Part shown: one piece after another, positions 1 to 8,098 of the stretch
How positions within the stretch are numbered: the first letter of the stretch is position 1
Layout: the number at the start of each line of letters is the position of its first letter
Assembly: GCA_045597125.1 (NCBI GenBank)
Contig: JAZODR010000052.1
Coordinates: 62,001-126,000 of the forward strand
Length of the DNA: 64,000 nucleotides
From: RGIG5579 sp045597125
GTDB taxonomy: Bacteria; Bacillota; Clostridia; Oscillospirales; SIG627
Direction of reading: 5' to 3'
Made by a program: the position numbers and the translations under genes
The notes under the pieces: generated by a model
Seen by the model: the letters and a program-made list of their open reading frames with translations, nothing else
Told to the model about the DNA's origin: nothing
Database searches by the model: none

Positions 1-554
1 CGAACAATCAAAGTAGCATCATCTGCCACATCCGCAACGGTTTTACGCTCCGTAGAATCAACACCGCCAATTTGTGTAGTTTCAAGTTCCATTGAAGCTC
101 CTTTTGCAAGATGGATCACCGTTTGAGGATTCATCAGATTCTTTCCCTCGCCCTCACCTTGACCATAATGCTTTTCAACGTAGCGTACAACAGAATTTTC
201 ACCTACGTGGAAGGTATGAATACCATCGTGCTTTGCAGTGTCACAGCCGCTGTTGTGAATACCACAGCCGGCAATAATCGTAACGTCGCAATCTTCACCG
301 ATATAAAAATCATTATAGACCGTATCTGTCAGACCGGACTGTGTCAGCACAACAGGAATATGAACGGACTCATTTTTCGTATGAGGCAAAATAGTAATAT
401 CAATACCGGGCGCATCTTTTTTGGAAGATATCGTAATATGCTCGGTAGAACTACGACCTGCACTTTCCCCGTTGAGACGAATGTTGTAAGCACCGGTGGG
501 TATTTCGTGCAAATCCGCAATTTCTTTCAAAAGATTTTTCTCGATTAAATCCAT
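1..554 (-). CDS. sufB: SufB/SufD-family Fe-S cluster scaffold protein (3' part beyond window)
   Basis: Open frame reading leftward from an ATG at 554 to the window edge without a stop, so about 184 residues of the N-terminal part are present. An AGGAGG-type site lies just upstream (AGGAGGGTGGCT). The translation begins MDLIEKNLLKEIADL and contains the family hallmark KHYGQGEGEGKN (about residues 131-142) within the beta-helical scaffold domain. SufB works with the ATPase SufC in assembling Fe-S clusters. It follows sufC by 11 bases, so the two are cotranscribed. The length and the sufC-sufB order resemble the minimal two-gene SUF system of anaerobes and archaea. Whether it should be called SufB or SufD cannot be settled from this fragment. 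Confidence 0.85.
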   Translation of the reverse strand, partial: MDLIEKNLLKEIADLHEIPTGAYNIRLNGESAGRSSTEHITISSKKDAPGIDITILPHTKNESVHIPVVLTQSGLTDTVYNDFYIGEDCDVTIIAGCGIHNSGCDTAKHDGIHTFHVGENSVVRYVEKHYGQGEGEGKNLMNPQTVIHLAKGASMELETTQIGGVDSTERKTVADVADDATLIV

Positions 555-565
555 AGCCACCCTCC

Positions 566-1288
566 TTACATCTTATCCGTCAAGGCGGAACAAACAGAAT
601 TCTGATTCAGAAGCTGAGGCAAAATCTCATCTTTGCTGCCACTGGCTGATACTTTTCCATCGGCAATGACAACAACACGGTCAGCAATATTTAAAATACG
701 CTCCTGATGGGAAATAATCAAAATCGAACCTTTTACGTCATTTCTGAGTTTTTCAAAAACCTGAATCAAATTTTGAAAACTCCAAAGGTCAATCCCTGCT
801 TCCGGCTCATCAAAAATAGAAAATTCAGTTCCTCTTGCAATAATCTGCGCAATTTCAATACGCTTTAATTCACCTCCGGATAGTGAGCTATTCACTTCAC
901 GATGAATATATTCCCGCGCACAAAGACCAACGCGAGAAAGATACTCACACGCTTCCGAAACACCGATTTCCTTACCGGATGCAAGTCGAATCAAGTCCAT
1001 CACACAAAGTCCTTTAAAACGAACAGGCTGCTGAAAAGCAAAACTGATTCCACGCTTTGCTCGCTCTGTGACAGAAAGACTAGTAATATCTTCACCGTTC
1101 AAGAGAATTTGGCCGGAAGTGGGCTGATAAATACCCGCAATAATCTTTGCAAGAGTACTTTTACCTCCCCCGTTGGGACCGGTAAACGCCGTAAATCCCT
1201 CATCAATAACCAGATTGATGCCGTTTATAATTTCTTTGCTCCCTTCGGGAGAATCCACTTTAAAACAAATATCTTTCAGTTCTAGCAT
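566..1288 (-). CDS. sufC: SufC, Fe-S cluster assembly ATPase
   Basis: 240 residues, the normal SufC length. It is an ABC-type ATPase without membrane segments: Walker A GPNGGGKST (about 38-46), ABC signature SLSGGELKRIEIA (about 135-147) and Walker B FSIFDEPEAGID (about 156-167). The SufC-typical EPEAGID follows Walker B. It powers Fe-S cluster assembly on the SufB-like scaffold encoded immediately downstream. It starts 16 bases after the acyl-CoA ligase gene, with AAGG in front of the ATG, so it is probably on the transcript that begins at the promoter near 3954-3982. That makes the acyltransferase and ligase unexpected operon partners for SUF. Confidence 0.93.
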   Translation of the reverse strand: MLELKDICFKVDSPEGSKEIINGINLVIDEGFTAFTGPNGGGKSTLAKIIAGIYQPTSGQILLNGEDITSLSVTERAKRGISFAFQQPVRFKGLCVMDLIRLASGKEIGVSEACEYLSRVGLCAREYIHREVNSSLSGGELKRIEIAQIIARGTEFSIFDEPEAGIDLWSFQNLIQVFEKLRNDVKGSILIISHQERILNIADRVVVIADGKVSASGSKDEILPQLLNQNSVCSALTDKM

Positions 1289-1304
1289 AATTAAACCTTA
1301 AAAT

Positions 1305-3017
1305 TCAAGAATTCTTTTGCTTTTCAGCCTCTTCCTTCTCAAGGACGGTATAAGCAACTTTGCCAACAAGAGTTTTGGGAAGGGATTTGCGAATCTCAAT
1401 ATCATACGGCAAAGCGTATTTTGCAATATTTTTTCTGCAATGTTCACGGAGAGATTTCAACGTATTTCCATCAGGGGAAAAACCCTCTCGAAGCATTACG
1501 AATGCTTTGATTTTCTGCATCTTCACAGGATCGGGCACACCAATAACGCAACTCATCTGAACCGCTTCGTGAGACTCGATGATATTCTCCAGCTGAGAAG
1601 GATACACATTATAGCCTGAAGTTATAATCATTCGTTTGATTCTTTGCTTAAAGAAGATATATCCTTCTTCGTTCATATATCCAAGGTCGCCTGTATGAAG
1701 CCAAGTTCTGCCATCCGTATGCTTGCGGAGCGTATTGGTATTCTCTTCAGGGTGATTTAAATACCCCATCATAACGGTAGGACCTGTCAAACAAATCTCG
1801 CCATCCTCACCGTAACAAACTTCTTCCTCTGTGCCAACCTTGCAAATCTTGTAATACGTATCGGGATACGGGAATCCGATACTGCCCTCAACCTCTTTAT
1901 GATAAGGCGTTAAACAACTGGCAGTAACACATTCTGTAGTACCATAACCCTCACGAATGCGAACATTCGCCCCATGATCAGAAAGAAATTTATCAAACTT
2001 CTTTTTCAATTCAATGGAAAGACTGTCACCGCCGGAAAATACTCCCATCAAGGAATCCAATCTTTTTCCTTCAAGATATGAATTACGCGTCAAGGTTTCA
2101 AATAAGGTAGGCACTCCTGCAATATAATTTGGCCTCTCTTTGATAATAAGCTCTGCATATTCTTTCGGAGTAAATCGAGGAATCAAAATGGAAGTTCCGC
2201 CTGCTACCATCATAGTATGTACACACACGCCAAGTCCAAACCCATGAAACATTGGCATAGCAGCAAGCATTCGCTTTCCGGTAACAGGTCTGTTACACAT
2301 GGCAATTGTCTGCATTGCAAGAGCATTAAAATTCAGATTGGAAAGCAAAATTCCCTTTGTAACGCCGGTGGTACCGCCGGAAAAAAGGATGACAGCAGGA
2401 TCATGATCGTATTTTTCAACCAAATACTCCCCTTCAAATGATCTTCCTTGCTTTAGAAAATCCTTCCACATAACAACGCGTTCATCCTCGGGAATAGAGG
2501 GGATTTTCCGCCCCTGGGTAAGTTTGAACCCAACGCTCTTCACGACTCCCAAACTATCAGCAACGGAAGTAATCACAATCTTATTAATTTTAACAGAATT
2601 TGCAACAGTAGCAACCTTGCCGTAAAACTGATTCAACGTTACGATCACACTACTATCCGCTTCCTTCAAGTAATATGCAATTTCTCCTTCTGCAGAAAGT
2701 GGATGAATCATGGTAGCAATAGCGCCAATACGGTTTAAGCCGTACAAACAAAAAACAGTTTGCGGAACGTTAGGCATACACAAACAAACGTGCTGACCCT
2801 CGGTAATTCCAATGGCTTTAAACGCTCTGGCGCAAAGATCAATCATATTAGCCAGCGTGCGAAAATCTGTCTTTTTACCCATAAAAGACAATGCGACCCG
2901 ATCCGGATAAGTAGTCGCGGTATTCATAACGACTCGGCTCATAGAAAGTTTCGGGTAATCCAAATGAAATGGAACATCACCGTAGCCTGTAAGCCAAGGG
3001 GTTTTCAATTCTTCCAC
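1305..3017 (-). CDS. Acyl-CoA ligase (AMP-forming, long/medium-chain type)
   Basis: 570 residues, the usual length of class I adenylate-forming enzymes, which activate a carboxylic acid with ATP to acyl-AMP and then transfer it to CoA. Motifs seen: A3 SGGTTGVTKG (about 213-222), A5 GYGTTECV, A7 TGDLGYM, A8 RIKRMIITSGYNVYPSQLE and the A10 lysine in LVGKVAYTVLE near the C-terminus. The start is a GTG directly abutting the TGA of the upstream E2-like gene, with AAGGAGA about 8 bases upstream, so the two are translationally linked. Pairing with an acyltransferase suggests that an acyl-CoA made here is moved onto another acceptor. The chain length cannot be read from the sequence. Confidence 0.88.
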   Translation of the reverse strand: MEELKTPWLTGYGDVPFHLDYPKLSMSRVVMNTATTYPDRVALSFMGKKTDFRTLANMIDLCARAFKAIGITEGQHVCLCMPNVPQTVFCLYGLNRIGAIATMIHPLSAEGEIAYYLKEADSSVIVTLNQFYGKVATVANSVKINKIVITSVADSLGVVKSVGFKLTQGRKIPSIPEDERVVMWKDFLKQGRSFEGEYLVEKYDHDPAVILFSGGTTGVTKGILLSNLNFNALAMQTIAMCNRPVTGKRMLAAMPMFHGFGLGVCVHTMMVAGGTSILIPRFTPKEYAELIIKERPNYIAGVPTLFETLTRNSYLEGKRLDSLMGVFSGGDSLSIELKKKFDKFLSDHGANVRIREGYGTTECVTASCLTPYHKEVEGSIGFPYPDTYYKICKVGTEEEVCYGEDGEICLTGPTVMMGYLNHPEENTNTLRKHTDGRTWLHTGDLGYMNEEGYIFFKQRIKRMIITSGYNVYPSQLENIIESHEAVQMSCVIGVPDPVKMQKIKAFVMLREGFSPDGNTLKSLREHCRKNIAKYALPYDIEIRKSLPKTLVGKVAYTVLEKEEAEKQKNS

Positions 3018-3917
3018 TCAATTTTCTCCTTCAAAAAGAATTTTCTGAGTTAACGGCTCATCCAAGATTTCAGGATGCGCCAAAATATAACGCAAGATTT
3101 TAATGCTATTGGCAAAATAGAAACCGTCTGCAATACGCTCATCAATGGTAAAGCCCAAGGGAAGCATTTCACGCATTTCATACGTTCCATCCGGTCGAAA
3201 AACAGGCTTCCATTGCTTCTCACCAATAATCACAAAAAATGAATTTGTGCCCCAGTCAATGAGATGGTGATAAGAAGCACTCATTTTTATGCTGCCAAGA
3301 TTTGAAACGAAGCACGTAGAATGATATGGGTCTATTTTTTCAAAGAAAGCAGGCAACCAGCCGTGATACTCAAGCCAAAAGAGAAATTTTGCAACAAGAC
3401 GGAGTAAAAAGCGAGGAATGCGATTAAGAAGTTCGATTACCTCAATCGTTGCGCCCTCTTTATTCTCTTGCCGAATATGATAAACCTCTTTCTTAACCTT
3501 GGTGTACACCTGCTCTAAAGGAGACAGTTCGCTATCTTCCCGCATTTTCATAATTACCAAAGCTTCTTCGGCACGATCACTAAATGCACGTTTTACAACA
3601 AAAGAAAAGGAAATATCATTTCTTTGGTATAAACGATGCCCCTGCAAAAAACGATTCATCGCGGGACGAAGATAGATTGTTTTTGCAAGTGCAGCCAAAA
3701 CTACGTGGAAAATTGTATATTTAAAATCAGGAGAGGACGCATTTTTCTTTTCAAGATATTCCGTAACAGCAGTAAGATCAATCTCATCATTTAAAAGAGC
3801 TTCATTGTCGGTCCTACCAAGCAACAGATATGGCATAAAAGCGTGCAAGGGATCAGCATCACGAACCAAAGTAGCGTCTCTACGATCACCAAGCTTTTTC
3901 TTTTCTTTTTTGCTCAT
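3018..3917 (-). CDS. Stand-alone E2-type (2-oxoacid dehydrogenase acyltransferase fold) protein lacking the catalytic His
   Basis: 299 residues from the ATG at 3917. An in-frame ATG exists at 3950 but lies right at the -10 region of the promoter 3954-3982, whereas 3917 is preceded by AAGGGA, so 3917 is preferred. The C-terminal pattern FTIDERIADGFYFANS matches the end of the chloramphenicol-acetyltransferase-like catalytic domain of E2 enzymes (DHRxxDG), but Glu (about residue 260) replaces the catalytic His. There is no lipoyl or peripheral-subunit-binding domain. It is directly followed by an acyl-CoA ligase, so an acyl-CoA-handling role is inferred. It could be an acyltransferase with altered chemistry or a non-catalytic partner. 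Confidence 0.7.
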   Translation of the reverse strand: MSKKEKKKLGDRRDATLVRDADPLHAFMPYLLLGRTDNEALLNDEIDLTAVTEYLEKKNASSPDFKYTIFHVVLAALAKTIYLRPAMNRFLQGHRLYQRNDISFSFVVKRAFSDRAEEALVIMKMREDSELSPLEQVYTKVKKEVYHIRQENKEGATIEVIELLNRIPRFLLRLVAKFLFWLEYHGWLPAFFEKIDPYHSTCFVSNLGSIKMSASYHHLIDWGTNSFFVIIGEKQWKPVFRPDGTYEMREMLPLGFTIDERIADGFYFANSIKILRYILAHPEILDEPLTQKILFEGEN

Positions 3918-3953
3918 AAATTTTCCCTTCATATCATTAAAAATTTTCATTAT

Positions 3954-3982
3954 ATTTTATCATAATCGACGAAAAAAGTCAA
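3954..3982 (-). promoter_or_regulatory. Sigma-A promoter for the acyltransferase-ligase-suf operon
   Basis: On the minus strand TTGACT (3977-3982) and TAAAAT (3954-3959) are separated by exactly 17 bases. Transcription would begin at or beyond the upstream ATG at 3950, which supports the ATG at 3917 as the translation start. Confidence 0.7.
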
Positions 3983-3995
3983 CATTCCACCCGCG

Positions 3996-4025
3996 AAAAA
4001 AAGAGCCCTGAAACCAGAGCTCTTT
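3996..4025 (-). terminator. Intrinsic terminator after the histidine kinase gene
   Basis: Minus-strand hairpin with AAAGAGCTCTG and CAGGGCTCTTT arms (one G-U type pair) around GTTT, followed by a T-run. It lies 15-45 bases after the kinase stop codon and just before the promoter of the next operon. Confidence 0.85.
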
Positions 4026-4043
4026 AAAAATAATTGTATCGCA

Positions 4044-5537
4044 TTAATCAGCTTTTTTCAAAGCAAACCAAAAAACACTTCCCTTTCCCACATCACTTTT
4101 TACTCCAAAATGAGCCTGATGCAGAAGCAGTAGTTTTTTCACAATGGAAAGTCCAAGGCCGGCTCCAACCGGAGCGCTCTGATGGCTTTGATCTACACGA
4201 TAATAACGATCCCAAATGTACGCAAGCTTCTCCTCCGGAATTCCTTCTCCGTGATCTTCAACCTGAAAAACTGCAAGATCATCCTCGACAAAAACCTTTA
4301 CCACAACTTTTTTATCATCACCACAATAATGAATTGCATTATTAACCAGATTATAAATAATCTGATTCAATTTCACGGGGTCCGCTAATACATAAATCTG
4401 CTGAAATTCCGTTCTAAAATCAAGGGTATAGCCACAAAATCCAGTCATTTTTTCATAGCGTAGCAAAATTTCACGAACAAGAGAAACAAGGTCAACGCGT
4501 TCAAGGTTTAGTTGTTCCATTCCGGCTTCAAGTTTTGACAAATCCATCAAATCCGTAACAAGATCGGATAATCTGTGCGCTTCATCAATCACAACCTGCA
4601 AATTTTCCGGTGTATTTTCTCCGGGAATATCGCGCATGACCTCACTGTAAGCAGAAATTAATGTCAATGGAGTTCTCAAATCGTGAGAAACATTGGCAAT
4701 CAGTTCTTTTCTCAAACGGTCAACTTGCTGAATCTCCAGTGCGGACCGATGCAAGGTTTCGGCTAATTCTTCTACCTCTCTATATCCCTTGATATCCCTT
4801 CCGTCAAAATGACCGTCTAATAGGCTTTTTGACGCTTTATTAAGCTTTGTAATAGGACCGGAAATTGTTCGAGAAAGAATAACGGACATTAAAATAGAAA
4901 CCAAAATTAAAATCGCAATTAAAAGATTCAATTCAAATCGTATGGTCTGCACTGTAGATTCAATGGGCAAAAGCACCGCTGAAATTAAGGCGTAACGTTC
5001 TTGACCTTGATCATTCTCGAAAATCTGACTGTAAAGAATACAATCATAAGCATCTGAAGAGGCGCTGAGTGCAGGTTCCTTTTGTATAAAAAAGCCCGGA
5101 GGGAATTGGAAATAATCCAGCGAATGTTCAACACGTTTTAGAATATTTGTTATATCACTTGCGGATAGATGGCTCTCAAATCTGGTATTTTCAAAATTTT
5201 TCGTTGCGCTATAAAAAAAAGAAATCGTTTTTGGGGATAAATTATGAACCACGCACTGACCGCTGGTATGTTCCTGAGCCAAAACATTTAATTTTTCATC
5301 ATAAATGGTAAAGCAAAGCCCGACAGATGCAGAAGCATCATAAGATAGCCCAATCACTTGTTCATCACTTAAGCCAAGCATATTATCGGCCGTTCTCCGA
5401 ACGGAATTAATTTTAATTGCACGATAAATCTGGTCGAGAAATACAACCTCCAGAAGCCAAAGAAGCACAATTACGAGAATGCTGAATGCAATAAAAGAAA
5501 TCAGCAATTTCGATTTTACTCCAAAATTACGCTTCAA
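4044..5537 (-). CDS. Membrane sensor histidine kinase
   Basis: 497 residues. Membrane segments are at about 11-33 and 203-223, and the roughly 170 residues between them form the extracytoplasmic sensor. A HAMP region follows (about 222-275), then HisKA with the H-box NVSHDLRTPLT (His about 285), then an HATPase domain with N-box NLVNNAIHY, G1 VEDHGEGIPEE and G2 GAGLGLSIV. The start overlaps the end of the response-regulator gene by 11 bases, so they form a cognate pair. The signal is unknown. The sortase gene upstream on the same strand suggests, as inference only, a cell-envelope signal. Confidence 0.93.
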   Translation of the reverse strand: MKRNFGVKSKLLISFIAFSILVIVLLWLLEVVFLDQIYRAIKINSVRRTADNMLGLSDEQVIGLSYDASASVGLCFTIYDEKLNVLAQEHTSGQCVVHNLSPKTISFFYSATKNFENTRFESHLSASDITNILKRVEHSLDYFQFPPGFFIQKEPALSASSDAYDCILYSQIFENDQGQERYALISAVLLPIESTVQTIRFELNLLIAILILVSILMSVILSRTISGPITKLNKASKSLLDGHFDGRDIKGYREVEELAETLHRSALEIQQVDRLRKELIANVSHDLRTPLTLISAYSEVMRDIPGENTPENLQVVIDEAHRLSDLVTDLMDLSKLEAGMEQLNLERVDLVSLVREILLRYEKMTGFCGYTLDFRTEFQQIYVLADPVKLNQIIYNLVNNAIHYCGDDKKVVVKVFVEDDLAVFQVEDHGEGIPEEKLAYIWDRYYRVDQSHQSAPVGAGLGLSIVKKLLLLHQAHFGVKSDVGKGSVFWFALKKAD

Positions 5538-6201
5538 AACGATAACCTACCCCTCTTAACGTTACAATCTGTTTTGCATAATCACCAAGGCTTTTTCTCA
5601 GCAATTTAATATGTGTATCCAGGGTACGGTCATCACCATAAAAATCGTATCCCCAAACATCGCAAATCAGTTTTTCTCGACTGAGAGCCAAATTTCTATT
5701 TTTAACCAAATAAAACAGTAATTCATATTCCTTAGGCGAAAGATCCACACGCTGATCGTCAATGGTTACAATTCTGGCTGAAAAATCAACTCTTAATCCA
5801 TCCAAAATAAATTCATCGGAATTCCCCTGATTTTTTCCTCTTTGCACGCGATTCAAAATTGCTTGTACACGCATCATCAGTTCTTTGGGAGAAAAAGGTT
5901 TTACTACGTAATCATCTATCCCAAGCTCGAAGCCATGGATTCGGTCATACTCTTCGCCCCTTGCAGAAAGCATCAAAACAGGAATGTTACTGAATTTGCG
6001 AATTTCTCGAACGGCAGAAAAGCCGTCCAATTCAGGCATCATCACGTCTACAATTGCAAGGTCATAAGAGTTAATCTTACACAAGGAAACAGCCTGCATA
6101 CCATCGGAAGCTTCTTCAACCTCAAAACCATCGTATTCGGCATATTTACGAATAATGGTACGGATTTTCATTTCATCATCGACAATTAAAATCTTCATCA
6201 T
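5527..6201 (-). CDS. OmpR/PhoB-family response regulator
   Basis: 224 residues. The receiver domain has acidic DD at 8-9, phosphoacceptor Asp about 52 in AIVDVMMPELDG, and Lys about 102 in VVKPFSPKEL. The C-terminal winged helix ends with the typical TLRGVGYRFEA. The start ATG has AAGGAG 5 bases upstream; a second ATG follows immediately and could be used. The gene lies 53 bases downstream of the sortase stop and overlaps the kinase gene by 11 bases. The gap holds CACAT and ATGTG as inverted arms, a possible self-regulation site that I cannot prove. Confidence 0.93.
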   Translation of the reverse strand: MMKILIVDDEMKIRTIIRKYAEYDGFEVEEASDGMQAVSLCKINSYDLAIVDVMMPELDGFSAVREIRKFSNIPVLMLSARGEEYDRIHGFELGIDDYVVKPFSPKELMMRVQAILNRVQRGKNQGNSDEFILDGLRVDFSARIVTIDDQRVDLSPKEYELLFYLVKNRNLALSREKLICDVWGYDFYGDDRTLDTHIKLLRKSLGDYAKQIVTLRGVGYRFEA

Positions 6202-6254
6202 ATCAACTCCTTGACCACATTGTAAACAAAAAATGTGACAACCAAGTGAAAACG

Positions 6255-7073
6255 CTAAATTTCGATTACCTTTGCAAAAAGAACATAACGGTTATTTTGC
6301 CCAACCGCACCCGAGCATGTAGACATTAAAAATATTCTGTCTTCGGAAGAAACGGAAACATTGGAAGAAAACGTAGATTTTGAAAATACGGACAAAATAA
6401 AGTCTTCAGGCTTATCAGGCTCCAGATAAAGATTGGAAGTAGCTAAAGTATTAACTCCTGCAAAAATCTCAAGTCGATAGGTTTTTTCCTCGGTAAAGTA
6501 GAACATAAAAGGATGCTTTTGAAAGTATCCTTCTTTGCGATAATCCAAAATCGTACCAAACATAGAATTATTCTTCATATTATGGCCATACAAAACATGA
6601 GAAAAATCGGTCAAAGCCGCGTTATCGCGATAATCCATAAAGATGCTTCCGGCAGCATTTTCAGCTCCATTGGGCAAACGATTTACAAAATATGCGTTAT
6701 CTTTTCCCTGCATAACGGGATAATTAATCGGAGTATCGGGACTGTAAAGCCACCCCACTGCATTGGGATATTTTTCTTTTACCTTTTCCATATCAACCTT
6801 GATATCAGGATAAATCAAAACATTAGAAGAAGGGTCATAGCCTTCAAAAGGGGAAATTTTATCAATGGCTTCCTTGGAAAAATCATACTCATCCTCAGGA
6901 TTTATATCAGAAACAGCAGAATCTGCTAGTTCTCCGTGAAAATCGTGTTCCTTTTTCCCCTCATTCACGTATGAAACAATTTTATAAATCGAAAAAATAA
7001 ATACAAAAATTAATATCAATTCAATCATCGAAACGAGGAAATTAATTTTCTTTATTTTCTGAAACAAACTCAT
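6255..7073 (-). CDS. srtB: Class B sortase
   Basis: 272 residues. An N-terminal membrane anchor at about 15-36 is followed by an extracellular catalytic domain with the sortase triad: His164 in VLYGHNM, Cys253 in LMSTCSG and Arg262 in NNRYVLF. The length and the order of motifs fit class B. Sortases cleave a C-terminal sorting signal and attach the protein to the cell wall or to a pilin subunit. No sorting-signal substrate gene is visible in this window. It has its own promoter (7097-7125) and precedes the two-component genes on the same strand, so all three may be cotranscribed. Confidence 0.92.
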   Translation of the reverse strand: MSLFQKIKKINFLVSMIELILIFVFIFSIYKIVSYVNEGKKEHDFHGELADSAVSDINPEDEYDFSKEAIDKISPFEGYDPSSNVLIYPDIKVDMEKVKEKYPNAVGWLYSPDTPINYPVMQGKDNAYFVNRLPNGAENAAGSIFMDYRDNAALTDFSHVLYGHNMKNNSMFGTILDYRKEGYFQKHPFMFYFTEEKTYRLEIFAGVNTLATSNLYLEPDKPEDFILSVFSKSTFSSNVSVSSEDRIFLMSTCSGAVGQNNRYVLFAKVIEI

Positions 7074-7096
7074 AGTTTTCCCTCCTTTTCTCTGAT

Positions 7097-7125
7097 ATTA
7101 TAGCAGAAACACGGGCATTAAGCAA
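7097..7125 (-). promoter_or_regulatory. Promoter of the sortase / two-component unit
   Basis: Minus-strand TTGCTT (7120-7125) and TATAAT (7097-7102) are 17 bases apart. They lie just after the metA terminator and about 24 bases before the sortase ATG, which has AAGGAGG upstream. Confidence 0.7.
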
Positions 7126-7160
7126 GAAGAAAAAACAGGTAGCAAAAATGCACCTGTTTT
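7124..7160 (-). terminator. Intrinsic terminator after metA
   Basis: Minus-strand hairpin with arms AACAGGT and ACCTGTT around an 11-base loop, followed by TTTTCTTCTTG. It sits directly after the metA stop at 7171. Confidence 0.75.
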
Positions 7161-7170
7161 TTTCTCTTAA

Positions 7171-8088
7171 CTATTTTAACGATTTTAAATCGTAAGGAGT
7201 TGATTGATAAACAAAATAATTCAACCAATTGATAAACAATAAGCTCCCGTGAGCTCTCCAATTTACAATAGGACCTTGGTCAGGATCATTGTTTCGATAA
7301 TAATTCTCAGGAAGCGCAGTGCCGATTCCTGCAGATATATCCCTTCGATATTCCTCGTCCAATGTCAAAGGATCATATTCCGCATGTCCCATAATAAAAA
7401 ACTGTCTTCCACCGTTTTGAGAAACAATGTGAACGCCCGCTCGTTCCGAAGAAGCAAGAACCTTCAATTCAGGTACCGTTTCTATCTCCTCGCGCTTAAC
7501 AGTAGTATATCGGGAATGAGGCACAAAGAATTCATTGTCAAAACCGCGAAGCAACATGGAAGTAGGATGATCAGCGGTATGAGAGAAAACGCCGAACAGT
7601 TTTTCACTCATTCTGTATTTTTTGATGCCGTAGTGATAATACAAGCCCGCCTGCGCACCCCAACAAATATGCATAACGCTATGGACGTGGGATTTACTCC
7701 ATTCCATAATCGTACAAAGTTCGGGCCAATAGTCAACCTCTTCAAATTCCTTCAATTCAACGGGTGCACCTGTGATGATCATCCCATCGTAATTTTCGTT
7801 TTTGATATCATCAAAGGTCTTATAGAAGGCGAGAAGATGTTCCTGAGTTGTATTTTGTGATTGATGCGTTGCAGTTCGTATCAAAGTTAATTCAATCTGC
7901 AAAGGAGTATTTCCCAAAACTCTTGAAATTTGAGTTTCGGTTTCAATCTTCTTCGGCATCAAATTTAAAAGCAAGATGCGTAATGGACGAATATCCTGCG
8001 TGATCGCCCGCGTTTCGGTCATTACGAAGATGTTCTCTTGGGCAAGTGTCTGAACTGCAGGTAAATCATTTGGGATTTTAATTGGCAT
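7171..8088 (-). CDS. metA: Homoserine O-acetyltransferase (MetA family)
   Basis: 305 residues, the normal MetA length. The first committed step of methionine synthesis: homoserine is acylated so that sulfur can be introduced. The nucleophile Cys142 (HICWGAQAGLY) and His235/Glu237 (IMGHAEYD) are at family-standard positions. Residue 111 is Glu (GAPVELKEF), the residue reported to favour acetyl-CoA over succinyl-CoA in MetA enzymes (Gly gives succinylation). The product is therefore probably O-acetylhomoserine, which matches the neighbouring MetY. AAGGAG precedes the ATG, and metY ends 10 bases upstream, so the two form one unit. Confidence 0.93.
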   Translation of the reverse strand: MPIKIPNDLPAVQTLAQENIFVMTETRAITQDIRPLRILLLNLMPKKIETETQISRVLGNTPLQIELTLIRTATHQSQNTTQEHLLAFYKTFDDIKNENYDGMIITGAPVELKEFEEVDYWPELCTIMEWSKSHVHSVMHICWGAQAGLYYHYGIKKYRMSEKLFGVFSHTADHPTSMLLRGFDNEFFVPHSRYTTVKREEIETVPELKVLASSERAGVHIVSQNGGRQFFIMGHAEYDPLTLDEEYRRDISAGIGTALPENYYRNNDPDQGPIVNWRAHGSLLFINWLNYFVYQSTPYDLKSLK

Positions 8089-8098
8089 TTTTTGCTCC

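Noticed and set aside
92..548. Plus-strand frames over the SufB region and other long plus-strand frames opposite minus-strand genes (for example 40932-43247 opposite purL)
   Set aside because: They lie opposite well-conserved minus-strand genes, have no matching ribosome sites and no family resemblance; shadows of the real coding strand.
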